Source: Albugo candida (Eukaryota; Oomycota; Peronosporomycetes; Albuginales; Albuginaceae). Taken from it: a stretch of 64,000 bases of DNA. Location: positions 310,001 through 374,000 of the forward strand of contig CAJNAR010000180.1 of the NCBI GenBank assembly GCA_905220665.1, written 5' to 3'. The translations under genes and the position numbers were made by a program. Shown here one piece after another: positions 47,851 to 59,351 of the stretch; position 1 is the stretch's first letter, and every line of letters starts with the position of its first letter. The notes under the pieces are model-generated. The model saw nothing but the letters and a program-made list of their open reading frames with translations. It was not told where the DNA came from and did not search any database.

Positions 47851-48615
47851 ATGGAAATCGATTCCAAAAATGCCCTTCACTCGATCCGACCAGACAAGTT
47901 GTTCCAAGCGGATGCTTGCATCCCTCATGTGCGAAAGCTAATCCAGTTCTGCACTAATCCGGATAAAATCATCCGAGCGGCACTTGATCATCCGATCGCG
48001 ATGAATGGGGTGCTACTCGCGTGTATGGAGTCGAATGATAAAGCGTTGGATGAAGTGGCGCATTTACTCATGATAAATCGCGTTTTTGCAACACACAATC
48101 TCGGCGAAGATGTTACGTTTGCGACACGATGGAGTCGCCACGTTGGTGGAAAAGTTCCCTCCAAGCGATCTGTACTGTTCGAGAAAGTAATGTCATGGCT
48201 GACGTCAGTGCCGGACATAGTTATCGGTTTGACTCGAGCAACGAAAGCTCTCGCGTTGTTGGAACTTTTATTCATGTGTACTGCTCCAACATTCTACACA
48301 AACGATAACTGGATCCAATATCTCACCGATGGACCAGTGATCTGGATTCCGGGTCATCATTGTCGTTTACTTCCAACCAATGTGATCATATCCTTCTTCC
48401 GCTTCGACGTTGTCATAAAGTGTTGGTCTCAATGATTTGGAGGTAGATGGCGTGGACTTCTCCATGGTGACATTGCTGAGCTTTCCGTCAATCTCAGCTT
48501 TTTCCCAGAGGAACATACAACACTTCACCTCTCACAACAAGATGGTGAAACGAGGTTGATTTCTGGTCCACTTCCGCTTAAATACAAAGGTCACCTCGAT
48601 TATTTCAACGTGGAA
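47851..48615 (+). pseudogene. Unassigned coding segment between ORF1 and the endonuclease
   Basis: An open frame starts at ATG 47851, 13 bases after the ORF1 stop, and runs 194 codons to a TGA at 48433-48435. The same frame stays open to 48643, giving about 260 codons in total. It contains IRPDKLFQADACIPHVRKL, a helical stretch and RWRGLLHGDIAELSVNLSFF. I recognise no domain. It may be the C-terminal part of ORF1 or an N-terminal extension of ORF2. The endonuclease begins in another frame at about 48617. Confidence 0.5.
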
Positions 48616-48616
48616 C

Positions 48617-49472
48617 AATGTCTCAGCACTCACGGTGAATGTTAATGGAATTCATAAAAATGGTCATCTTTTTATCGACCACATCCTATCACAACACTCC
48701 ATTTGTTGCGTTCAAGAGACCAAGTTTCACGATCACAACCAGCTGGACTCCTTTCAGTTTCAATTATCCTCAAAAATGCAGCACACAATGTTTGTCAATG
48801 ACCACAACAGTGCTTTTCTCAAAACCACAGTGGCGGCGTCATGACAATCCTTCGTTCAGACTTTCCCGGTTATATAACAGCTGAAGAACTCACCGATCGA
48901 AGCATTTGAGATCGTTATGTGGTTTTGCGTCTTATCATTCACGATGCACCGGTGTATATTCACAATGTATATGCACCGTTCAAGGCCGAGAAACGAGTGG
49001 GTTTTTATGAGTTATTGCTTTCAAACACTTTCGAATCGACCGCAACACATATCGGTTTTGGTGATTTTAACACACCACTCGATCCAGCTATCGATGCTTC
49101 GAGTGGAACAATCCGGCACGAAGCAAGTCGATTAGCGTGTTTGGAATGGCTTTCACAGTTGGGTGTGGTAGACGCTTGGCGAATCCAACATCCAACTGAA
49201 AAAGTATTTACAGGACCATTACCGCGCAAGAATCGACTTGATTATATCTGCATGTCGGAAGAGCTATTCAACATGGTATACAAAACCTCTGAGTATTTTC
49301 GTCCACGACATGCGGGAGATCATCTGGCACAAAAAGTAACTTTTGCAAATCCAACTCAATCTCCGGGTCGAGGATATTGGAAATGTTCATTACGACTATT
49401 TGAATATCCTAAAGTTGTCGACAAGCGGTTTTGGTGCTCGAATAGTTACGGACAACTTCGAATCCCGGTAAA
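48617..49472 (+). pseudogene. LINE ORF2: apurinic endonuclease domain
   Basis: Endonuclease/exonuclease/phosphatase-fold motifs occur in order: VSALTVNVNG (metal-site Asn), ICCVQETKFHD (catalytic Glu), VYIHNVYAPF, THIGFGDFNTPLD (Asp and Asn), RKNRLDYICM and RHAGDHLA (the Asp-His pair). This domain nicks target DNA to prime reverse transcription. The reading shifts from frame 2 to frame 1 at about 48830, then to frame 3 near 49470, so the polyprotein is broken although the catalytic residues are preserved. Confidence 0.85.
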
Positions 49473-51835
49473 ATGTGGGAAAGTTGGAAGACGAAAATCA
49501 AGAAACAGCTTCAAAGCATTGAAAAAAAGGTTGCAAAAGATAGCCGACGTGATGTTGAGTCTAGCCAGCGTGTTTTGGAAGTCACAGCGGCTCGATATCG
49601 CACTCAAGATACCAATGAGTCACGGTATTTTTACGAATCGAGTCTCCAACAATTTAAAATTTCAGTCGAAAACAACGCGAAATACAACCAAGATGAAAGC
49701 TTCGACCATCACGTGAAGCATATGGAGAACTCTTCCAAGCATTTTTTTCGCCCTCCGGATAGTTCTTGTCGTCGCGTGCCGATCGAAAATGTTACAAAAA
49801 AATGTGGTAGCGTGACATCGAACCCGAGGGAGATTATTGACGAATTCAGAGATCATTGGGGTGGTGTCATGGGCTCTGTTTATAGCTCTGAGACCGACTC
49901 AAATGTTCCATGTGCAAGAAAGCAAAAAAAGTTGCTCGATTCGATTCACGTTTCCCTTGCCTCAGCAGAGCAAGACCGTCTCTCAACTCGGTTAAGTACG
50001 ACCGAGATGGCGGAAGCGATCAAGCACATGCGGAGTAGTTCTTCTCCAGGTATGGATGGACTACCAGCTGCATTTTATCAGCTTGATCCGGAAACGTTTG
50101 GAGAGTGTCTGAAGATCGTGTTCGAATATCAGCTGGAAAGTGGAATTTTACTTCGATCACAACGTCACTCAGCAATCACACTTTTATACAAGAAAGGATC
50201 ACGAGGTGATCCTGGCAACTATCGACCGATCGCACTACTTTGCGTCGATGTGAAAGTACTTTCAAAAGTGTTGGCGTATCGATTGCAACGTTTTTTGCCA
50301 AAATTGATCCATCAAGATCAAAAAGCATTTGTGCGTGGAAGGTCAATGCATCATCATATTCGACATCTCACCGACATCCAAGACTTGGTCACTCATCGTG
50401 GGGAGGAAGCTTATGCGACTTTTCTCGACTTTGAGTAGCTTATGATCGAGTCAATTGGACGTACATGTTTCGCGTTTTGGAAAAAATGGGCGTTGGAAAA
50501 AGTTTCATCGATTGGTTTCGTCTTTTGTACAATAACACAAAGGCGCAGTTGATGATTAATGGAAATATCACACCGTCCATTACACCACAACGTGGAGTGA
50601 AACAAGGTGATCCTCTCTCAGCATTACTTTTTCTGATGACGATCGAACCTTTGGGAAATTTACTTCGTCAACATGAAGAACATGGCATTTGGATTAATGG
50701 CACGACTGTCGCAACTGGACTATTTTTTGCGGACGATTCGACATTGCTTTCAGAGACACCAAATGGTGTTTTGACGCAACTCGAACTCGTCCAAGTCTAT
50801 TGCGATGGATCGGGTGCGAAACTCAACTTGAGTAAATCATCTTTGCTCTCGTTGAATCGGACCATGCCGTGTCCACGTATTCCCAATTTGACCATAATGG
50901 GTCCGGAGGATTCGGTCAAGTATTTGGGTATTCCGTTCGGCCAGACACCGACTCATTCGATGGTTATTTCAACTCTCGATAAGCGTTTTTACGATGGGTT
51001 TGGTGTATGGTTTCGACGAGCACGAACTGTCCGTGGTCGACTACTGGTTGCGCAGACGATGATTTTATCACGTTTGTGGCATCACAGGATGCACGTTGGT
51101 ATACCAGTAGCGACAATTCGACAGTGGCAATCGATGTTAAATCGATTTGTGCTTGGTCGGAAACACAAAAAAGATTCAAAACATGTTCACCTACTCAGCA
51201 AAGAGTTTTTATATCTTCGCCGACAAGATGGTGGACTACAAGTTCCTTTTTTGGTGGGACGACTAAAGCTANAACGTATTCAGTTCCTTCAACAGTTCGC
51301 ATCCGATGTGTCAACAATTATTCCTGCGAATTGGACAACTGCTTCGACGGAATTATTGCAACTTATCCAACCTTCATTTGGACCACACAAGCCGATGGAT
51401 ATATTCACCATCGCACCAAATCGACATGGGAAAATGGTTCAATGGGAGAGCATATCGTCATGGTGGAAACAAGCATTTAGAATGTGGCATCAGATGGATT
51501 GGAGCATTTTAATATCAGATTTAAATGTTTCACAACGCCGTCAGTACTACATGGAACAACCGATGTGGTTTCACTGCGACCAAAAACTACATTACGAAGC
51601 TGCTACTCGTCATCCGAGTACGCAGAACGTTTGGTACAATCTTGGCATGGTGGATGAACCACATCGAACATTTCGAAAAACGTTTGCTACACTTTTCGAC
51701 GTTCGAAGTTTGCAAGACTTTTTTCGTGAAAGTGACACATGGCGAACGAAGGAAGATTTCGTCGCCAACTATTACAACGACGAAGAGCTGAACACATCGG
51801 ATATGTCTGAAGAAAAGTTGCTGAGTCGATTTTAG
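49473..51835 (+). pseudogene. LINE ORF2: reverse transcriptase domain
   Basis: All non-LTR RT blocks are visible in order: SSPGMDGLPAAFYQ, NYRPIALLCVDVKVLSKVLA, HQDQKAFVRGRSMHH, ATFLDFE (A box), QRGVKQGDPLSALLF (B box), GLFFADDSTLL (catalytic FADD, C box) and SVKYLGIPFG (E box). The frame breaks right at the A box near 50436, where a stop replaces the Lys codon region, and resumes in another frame at about 50440 through 51835. An in-frame TAG ends this block. One ambiguous base (51272) gives an unknown residue. The catalytic residues are intact; the lesions are few. Confidence 0.9.
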
Positions 51836-52735
51836 AATGAAGTCACTCAGATTCTCCAGCGTATCCACTCGACGATTGGTCTCATCACTTGGATTATACC
51901 AACCACAAGTGGCAGATCATTTTATGTGGGAGTAAAAAGCAAGGAACGGAAACATTATTTTCCATCTATTCCACGCTCACAACTCTCACGAATCGTCTGG
52001 AAACCTTTCGAACCAACCAAGAGTCATCCGATGTCGACACATTGGTCATCACGGGAGAGATCGGACGCACTGGATTCAGAACGAGTTCGAACTTTTATGG
52101 CTACATCACGGCATCTTCGAAAACGTGTATTACCAATTTTCGAGTATTTACAGTTTCGTCTCGCCTTTCGGATGTTGCCAGTTCGATCTCGTTTCTGGTT
52201 CTTAAAGGATATTCAGCCCGAAATTTTATTGTGCACGCAGCCTTCGTGTGGGGCAGTGGAATCCGATCAACATCTCTTTCTAGAGTGCGATCACACGGCA
52301 CAGTTATGGAGGGAGTTACTCCCTAGTTGTGATCAGTTTTTCTCCTCTCGACCACGTTGGACGCATATTGCATGTGCAATCGTACCAACACTACGGTCGG
52401 ATTGGAAAGACTATTTCGACATTATCTCAGATTTATGGCTTGCATTGCAAGCGGGGACACTGCACTTCGTCTGGATAGATCGGAATCGTCGTTTGTTCGA
52501 TCATCGATCAGCAACTCCGACAGTTCCAGCACGTTCCATCATTTACACCACGATTAGTGCGCACGTTCGGTACTTTCGACGACAGTGTTACGACCAAGAG
52601 GAACGCAGTCGGCTTGCAAAGGTGCTGGATCAACTCGTAAAGCAAGGATCATATGGTGGATTTTTCAGAAGCCGAAGATCATTACTGCGGGTACGGCACA
52701 GACGAGTGGAAATGCTAGTGCAACTCAGATCCTAG
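51836..52735 (+). pseudogene. LINE ORF2: C-terminal region with RT zinc-binding motif
   Basis: The same frame as the RT block continues after the TAG at 51833-51835: QILQRIHSTIGLITWI, then an ORF from 51926. It contains LRKRVLPIFEYLQFRLAFRM followed by CTQPSCGAVESDQHLFLEC, a CX4CX8HX4C arrangement that fits the zf-RVT zinc-binding domain found after many plant and oomycete LINE RTs. It ends with a basic tail (RSRRSLLRVRHRRVE). The single stop suggests recent inactivation. Confidence 0.8.
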
Positions 52736-53039
52736 TCTCAGTTGGCTGATTATGCTCACCGTAGTGTGGCGCACACCAATTTGCAAACCACGGTACTTTT
52801 GGACCATTTTTACAACTTTACAACTTTACAGCTTTACAGCATTTACAGGCTGGACACAGTCTCGTATTAAGGGTGCTGAGGCTGCTACTACGATACGAGA
52901 TTCTCAACGAGAAGCCATCTTATCAGCTCTCACAGGTATTTCACGAAACGTTTTTTATATGTTTATATGTTATTTAAGATAGCCTAGGCAACTAGAGAAG
53001 TCAGTTAGTCTAATTCTAGTAATATAGGCACCTTCAACT
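52736..53039 (+). repeat. LINE 3' tail
   Basis: Non-coding sequence after the ORF2 stop. It includes an imperfect tandem of ACAACTTT/ACAGCTTT units (about 52812-52848) and ends at CACCTTCAACT. It is shared with the split repeat at 6240-6430 plus 11098-11224. There is no poly(A). The alternative that this is a - strand solo LTR is discussed under rejected items. Confidence 0.6.
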
Positions 53040-55338
53040 GGACCCCCCCTAAGCGCAGCTTTGTGTAATTGCTTAATGAATATTGCCTAATTTCCTCGAT
53101 TTATTTGTACTAAATTACGACTCTTTCTATCTCCCGACCGCGGCACACCACTTTCACCCGCTTTACATTAACAAAATGTTTTGCACCGCTCATGTACCCA
53201 CATCAGAGAGGGGTTGTGTTGTAAGCTATCATGTTTGTACACCAGTATGTATTTTTGTCTTAGAGTAGTACGGCATACAGTGCATCGTTAAGCAACAACC
53301 TGCATACAAATACGTTCAAAATTTGAGCGTATCTTACTATTTATTTATTGCTTTCTTACTAATGGGGTTAGACAGAGGTTCTCTATGATAAATGAGCAAT
53401 AGCATTGTTGAGAAGAGCTGAAGTTGTAATTTATTCAGCTTAACAAATCGATTGTGTAGCAATCGCGCAGAGTTGTCCTTTTCTAGTCGATTTCATCACG
53501 CAGACTACATGTTGACTATCTTTTTCCAGCTGAGCAGGACAGAGCCTCCATAGATGAACCGATTTCTGTGGTGATCGTATTCTGTCGCGACATGCTATCC
53601 ACCACCTGTACTTACTAAATCTTGTAACTTGCGTACTAAGGGCCATTTTCCTCACCAATTAGGGGCTTTTGAGAGCCTACCTCAGTGTGGAGTGCTTGAA
53701 ACATACGCAATTTTTCATTGTCAAGGATACTTGCTTACAAGCACTTCACACTGACATCGGCTCAGAAAAGCTCCTTTTTGACATGTACCATCATTATCGC
53801 TATGCATTGTTGAGATCACGCTGCTTATTTTTAGGTAGAGAGACCGGGTCGTTTTGCTGCAAGTTAGGTGACAAGTTAGGTGACAAATGAATCTAATGAA
53901 AATTCTGCATAAACGTGAAATTTGAAGAATTGTAAGCTCGATCTTTTTGCCACTTGCTCTTGCATGTACTTTGAGTGCTGTGCAATATCTAATTCTTCTG
54001 ATCGCATGAAGTCTATGTACAATAGCCATGTTATTTTCAGAGATCGAATCTATCTCGCATATTCGATGTACCAGCTAGTAGATAAGAGGGCAGGTTCCTT
54101 GTTCTTACTATCCTTGTCACGATCTAGGCCTGGGCTGCACGACAGGTAAAGAAAGACTTCAACGACGATGCCACGGTAGAACAGCAATAACAACATACGG
54201 TGCTTTTGAAAAGCGGCCCTTAATGTTTCACGTAGTCACACTTATATTGAAGCGTATTAAATATGTTGATGTGACTAGATACCACCGGAATTGGGCTCTT
54301 AACGCTTGACGTGACAAGCAACCGCATCCGTTTCGTAGAGTAGGTATATTGTGTCGGAGTTTAATTCGAGAAGAACTCGTATTGATTTATCGTGTCCTGG
54401 TAGATCTTGCCTCAGAGATTGAAAAATGAAGCAATCTGTATCCCACTTTCTTTTCTTTAATGAATGATACATAGCTGTATGACGCCGGACGAGCTGAATA
54501 GAAAGTTTAGGCTTGTATAATTTAAAAGCGTGCGTTAGCGGAAGGGCATTGATACATGTTGGATAACAATCTATGTACAGAAAGAACTTTGATTCCTGAC
54601 TCAGAGACCAAGATATGACCTCATTGCGTCAAAGAGCTATGATTCTCAGAGATGCATGCAAATCGACTATATTTGCTTCACTACTATCACAGCCTCATAA
54701 AAAGGATATTCTCGTAGCATTGCACAAGTATTTATTAACCTCGAATATGTAAGAACACCCCGTCAAGCGCGGCTGGAGGAAATCGCGTACATCAATGATT
54801 ACGCAATAGGAAGAACAGAGGTGTTCTGGTTACAATGAATTATCGAAGTTTGCTCGAATCAATTTTTGCGCTAAGTTTCAGTGTAGTAGTATTTTGCTTG
54901 ATTAGCATCACCAGCACAAAGATGAGGATACGAGGTGGTCGTCTTTAGTCGCTCAACTAAATCAAGAAACATCACAACAAAGTCAGCTGCTATGAGCGGG
55001 CAAAATGACACCCTATCGAACACTCCATTATAACAACCTTAGTCAACGCTACGAGTGACAACAAACACTGACACTCGTGTAACGCAGGCGGACATATAGC
55101 ACACATGCCCTCTAAAGTTACCTTATCCTAGGGGTGGATTATTATCGCATTGTACATTCTTCAATTGTTTGTGTGCTTTTCAGATGTTCATATTTTTGGA
55201 AGCATATAAATAAACCATTACCACGGATATCTAGAGGATAAGACAGCATCTTTGTCGCCGCAGCCTGCTCAGAAGCATCTGAGGCCCTCTATATCGTTTT
55301 CTGTATGCGAAGAGCGTTTGAGTCCACTTGAATATCGA
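53040..55338. other. Stretch without a recognisable gene
   Basis: Short ORFs only. A 12-bp unit GACAAGTTAGGT occurs twice in tandem at about 53860-53885. No RNA gene, repeat family or protein motif was recognised. Confidence 0.4.
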
Positions 55339-55545
55339 TTATTGAGCGTGAGGATGAATCTTCCAGCTGGTAATGTCATCCTCCAAGTTGATATCGAGAT
55401 CCTTGGCAACCTGAAGCATATCTTTGTTTCTACGGCCACTGATATTGACGACGATGACTTTGGTTTCGTCCAATTCGCTTGCTAGTTCCATGCCAAATGA
55501 AACTGCATGAGCTATTTCGGGATACTGGAGGGCGCCAGACCAGGA
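55339..55545 (-). pseudogene. trpB-like fragment: C-terminal fragment of tryptophan synthase beta chain
   Basis: About 65 codons reading HAVSFGMELASELDETKVIV followed by VNISGRRNKDMLQVAKDLD match the C-terminus of tryptophan synthase beta, where the family has SHA-A-KLA and then VNLSGRGDKD. The conserved Gly-Asp of GRGDKD is changed to Arg-Asn. This enzyme joins indole and serine using pyridoxal phosphate. Everything upstream of this tail is missing: on the - strand the sequence just before it is the end of a pogo-like transposase. A gene capture or a deletion joining two sequences would explain it. The match is from memory and rests on a short segment. Confidence 0.55.
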
Positions 55546-55582
55546 AGCGTCATTGCGCACTTTGTTTTGTCAATCTTTATCC

Positions 55583-56900
55583 TCACCAGCTGAATTTCTT
55601 TTTGTCCCATCGCTTCGTCCACGCATCTTTGATTTTGGATAGGATAAAAGATTCAGCGGGTTGCACTAGATGATTCGCGTTTGCTGGGAAAAATCTCGAC
55701 TCGATGTTCAGCTCTTGTAGCGCAGCGTTCACCTCCAGTGTTTGACCATGTCCACTGTAGTTGTCGACCCACAGGATTATTTTTCTCTGTCCATTCTTCT
55801 TTTTGCTCACGAACTTTTCCGCGAGCCACTGTGCGAAGGCCGATGAGGTCATAAACCCTTTTTTCGCTCTACGATAGGTCACGCCTGATAATAATCCGGG
55901 CACAACAAAATAAGACACAGAGTTACATTTGTCAGGGCCGAAATACAAAAAAGTCAAAAATCAAATGGGAAATCATACCAGCAAAGCTGTCGGGAACGCC
56001 ACACTTCGGATAGCTCCAGTCTATATTCGAAAATATCATCCTGGACACACCGATTTGTGCTAATGTCCCTCCAGTGACATGCACGATCATTGTCATCTCA
56101 GTCGTCCCTGAAAGGACATCTGCATACCGGATATTTTGCTCTCCTCGTGCACCCAGGGTCCGAAATTATCCATATCGATGATAAAGTGCATTTCGTCCAT
56201 GTTCTCCATGTGCGTCTCGGAGAACTCGTCAGACGCCAAACCTCGCTGTACAATGCCTGGATGGAACGCTACCTCCTTTTGATGAGCAGTTCCTTCTGCG
56301 AGCTGAGCCGCTTTTTTGCCTGCTTGTCACCGTTGTACGAAGTTGAAGCGATCCTGGAAGCTCTGGACTCAGCGGTGGTTGAGGCTATCGTACGGTTCCA
56401 CTTGCGCCCCCAGGGGCACAAAATGTCGCGCATACACTGGGTGCTCGGAAACGGACAGGAGATGCTTGGTGACGGTGAGTAGCAGCGAGGGCGATACCTT
56501 GAGGCCGGCTTTCGCATACGGTGGAACTCGTCATGCAGCTCATTATGCCGCCAATCGGTCCATTGGGCACGCTTACGGTCACGACCAGGAAGAGACTTCA
56601 AGAGCACTTTATTCCTGATGCCTGGTTGCACCGCCTGCATGGAGTGGCGATGCGTGGAGCTTTCGCACGCGGCAGCAAAGACGTCACGATTTGCCCACCA
56701 ACGCGACACTTTCATGAAATCCGCAGACGAAGAAGCGGCCTTAAAGCACTCAGGAAATTGGTTGAGAGTTCTTTGGAACAAAACCGCGTGTCTTCCGTAT
56801 TCGCTGTTATCATCCATTTTACGACCTTTAGCTTCTCTTGCATGGGGACCACGTGCTGAATTTGGCGCTTACGCTTTTCGCCACCCGCCAGTGCTCTTGA
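55583..56900 (-). pseudogene. Pogo-like DDE transposase, frameshifted
   Basis: Segments in transposase order on the - strand: an N-terminal part near 56890-56640 (EKLKVVKWM, then FKAASSSADFMKVSRWWANR), WTDWRHNELHDEFHRMRK, a shifted stretch with VSPSLLL and NHRWVQSFQDRFNFVQRRQ, then MDEMHFIIDMDN with the first catalytic Asp, TEMTMIVHVTGGT, SYPKCGVPDSFAG, ILWVDNYSGHG with the second Asp, and ANANHLVQPAESFILSKIKD, where the third acidic position is Glu rather than the usual Asp. A 94-bp GT...AG interval (55978-55885) joins FAG to VTYRR in frame and may be an intron. At least three other frame changes remain. No terminal inverted repeats were located. Confidence 0.8.
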
Positions 56901-57019
56901 TCGCTTGTGTCTTGTGGTGGTGCAGTGGCGTGGATGAACGGTGGGTCTTGGAGCGGGGCACGATCAGCGAGAGCAGCGACGCTTTTGCGCTCAGCGAGCG
57001 CGCGCGCTCGCTCCATGGC

Positions 57020-57498
57020 GGACGATGAGACCAGTTCAGCGGTTTGGATTGGGGTGCGAGTCGGTGTTCATGGCGCTGTGGTGCTCGTTGAAAGCTTTGG
57101 ATTGCGTGCCAGTCCTTTAGTTACCACGTGTCACACTGATTTTGCGGGCATATAGTGTTAGTTTTTGGCGACGAGATTGAGACACATAAATAGTGTTACG
57201 AGCTCTAACTTTGGAGCCGTGGAACTCGCTATCTTGAAACACAGCTTAAAGCGATCGAAACTGAAGTGCATTTTTAGACATAGCTTTGTCACTGCTGCAC
57301 TATGTGAGACATGTCTCCAGAAAAAAGTGACATCGCCTTAATGGAAAAGTATTTTTCTATTTTGCCGTCGATTTAGTCATCTCTATGTGATAGTGACATC
57401 AAATTCTGATAATTTCATCAGGTCTTTAACAATTTCGAGAATCCATCACTATCCTTTCAAACCATCTATGCAAGGTTTTTAGGCAAAAAATTTCCTTT
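57020..57498. other. Stretch without a recognisable gene
   Basis: The left part is GC-rich and continuous in composition with the transposase region. The right part returns to AT-rich sequence. No gene or repeat is seen. Confidence 0.4.
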
Positions 57499-58779
57499 CA
57501 AGTGGTTCCGTCGGATGTAATCGAAAACGTCCCATTAGCGGTGGAAAAAATGCAGGTGACTACCCAGGAGATATCAACAACAACAGAAAAAGATTCTGAA
57601 GAAATCGAGAGAATTGTGAAGAAACTAAACAACATATATTTGGTTTCTCAGTGACATCCCACTACTCAGGCACTCGGGAAGAATGGTTGCGCTTGCTGGG
57701 GTTGTTTGGTCAAAACATACGAAGGAATGGTTGCTTTGGATAGTTTCAGATCCGATCGAGAAAAAAAGTTTCTCATCTACGTATTCACCAAAAAAATTTA
57801 TTTGCTAAAAAGGCGGGCCCGTGCTCTTCTCATTGCGGTGACATCAGAGAAAGCACAGAGTGTAACTTAAAACCCATTCATTCAATAAATTTGGCCCCTC
57901 CAGAAAACGCTTTTGAATAAATGGAGCGAAAAAGACCCGAGAATTCACAGTCTCACAGTCCCACACGGAGAGCCCGGGTTGCTTCCTTGTGCGGCAGTCT
58001 CCAAATCCAAAGTGCCTTCAATGCTTCCCGGGGGAAGCGGCATGGGATCTGTCACCAGTCACGTTCTTGGTAGAACTATCCAAACACTTGAAGTTGCTGA
58101 CAACTCGGAATGCCCTTTCAGAAAAGTTTCTGGCTGCGAAGAAATGGAGCTTATGCCTGGTATTATGTGTGGATTTGAATCCGGGCGCGTAAAAGTGGAT
58201 TTCGATATAAACTTGGCATTCAGTGAAGAAAATCAAAGCTCACCAATTTCAAATTCGAAGAAGCCCAAACTTGTCCATGTCGCAAAGGTGGTTGTGTTCA
58301 TGTGGCACCTACAACCAGAAGATACAGAAGTATCAGAACTCTACGAATGCTTTTTGTGTCTGACGCGTAAGCGCAAAGTAGCTCTCATCTCTGTGGCCAA
58401 GCGATACCTATGGATGGTAGTATCTGATCAAGCGAAGCAATTATCGAACCGCGATCAATGCGTCGGAAGGCTGATAGAAGGAGCGGAATTTGCGTATAAT
58501 CTATTTCTTCGACAAGTACTATCTCTACATGTAAAGGACTTCTTCGATGTCGCTGGATCAAAAAACAGAATCATGGAACAGATTCATTTCAAGCTAGCGG
58601 AAAAAACTAAAATTACATTAAACGCGTATACGAATGGTTTGAGAGGGCATGCTTTGAATGGTTTAAACGGAAGCGTGAAAGAGGCGCATTTATCTGCTGT
58701 CCTACAAAATGGTCATATACCCCGACTAATAATCTTTCGACAGGAGCCCAAGTTTCAAACTGCAAAGCAATCGATTTAG
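57499..58779 (+). pseudogene. Decayed gene of unknown function
   Basis: One frame carries protein-like sequence over 1.28 kb, interrupted by a TGA near 57652 and two TAAs near 57870-57890: VVPSDVIENVPLAVEKM, then YEGMVALDSFRSDREKKFLI, then an uninterrupted 288-codon block (57913-58779) that opens with TTG rather than ATG. The last block contains KPKLVHVAKVVVFMWHLQPE and SNRDQCVGRLIEGAEFAYNL. No signal peptide or known motif is seen. The stops could lie in introns, but I see no convincing splice sites. I cannot assign a family. Confidence 0.45.
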
Positions 58780-59351
58780 CCATAACTGATATAGCCTTGA
58801 CCAAACGTGTTCGCTGATATGCACATATCTCAATGCTCAGCCAGCTTAGTGATAAAAGCACGTATGCCACACTCAAAATCCGCGTATTATGTGTCCACGC
58901 ATCGCTTACACCCAGACGACTTTTTTGCCTTTACTTAGGAAGGATGGCACGCCTCAGCCTTTAGCCTGTGCCCATTGGTCACACACGACCCCCAGTGGTG
59001 ACCCCTCTGCCCATTGGGCAATTGAAGGCATAGGCTGGCATAGGTTTTCACAGGACAATATACCATACGATACTCGACTCATCACTTAGACAACGTGATA
59101 TCTCATCGAGGTTTTCGCAGATATAGGTGAGCCCTCATACATTGAATAAGGTTTAAGGTGCGAGCATGTCTCCAAAGCTTCAAGAATGTAACGCCATCAC
59201 AATATGCTCGAACATCGTTATGACCTACTTTAGGACTAGCAGGATGTTTTCAATGTCAGCAAAGACCCGTAAGAGATTCTGTCTCCAGAAATTGAGATCC
59301 TCACCATATCCTCTTCGCCTTGTAGCTTAATGAATTCATGTCAATTCCAGT
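58780..59351. other. Stretch without a recognisable gene
   Basis: No ORF above 87 codons and no motif. It lies between a + strand gene relic and a - strand hAT relic. Confidence 0.4.

Larger units (their letters stand above)
45530..53039 (+). mobile_element. Nearly complete L1-like LINE, inactivated
   Basis: An element of about 7.5 kb in the order: repeat-bearing leader, ORF1, an unassigned segment, AP-endonuclease, reverse transcriptase, CCHC zinc-binding tail and 3' tail. Endonuclease before RT and the absence of LTRs define a non-LTR retrotransposon of the L1/Tx1 type. ORFs are interrupted only a few times, so it is younger than the copia elements and the LINE relic at 23.8-25.7 kb. Its 3' end is set by the boundary it shares with the split repeat at 11224. 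There is no poly(A) tail. Confidence 0.88.

Noticed and set aside
52736..53039. Solo LTR of a further copia element on the - strand
   Set aside because: Read on the - strand it starts near GTTGAAGGTG, somewhat like the other LTR starts. However, both copies in the window share the same end next to LINE-type sequence and I saw no target duplication or partner LTR. A LINE 3' tail fits better, though this is not proven.
56521..57155. + strand ORFs of 60-136 codons in the GC-rich part
   Set aside because: They overlap the - strand transposase, whose conserved motifs settle the coding strand. High GC lowers stop frequency and produces long shadows.
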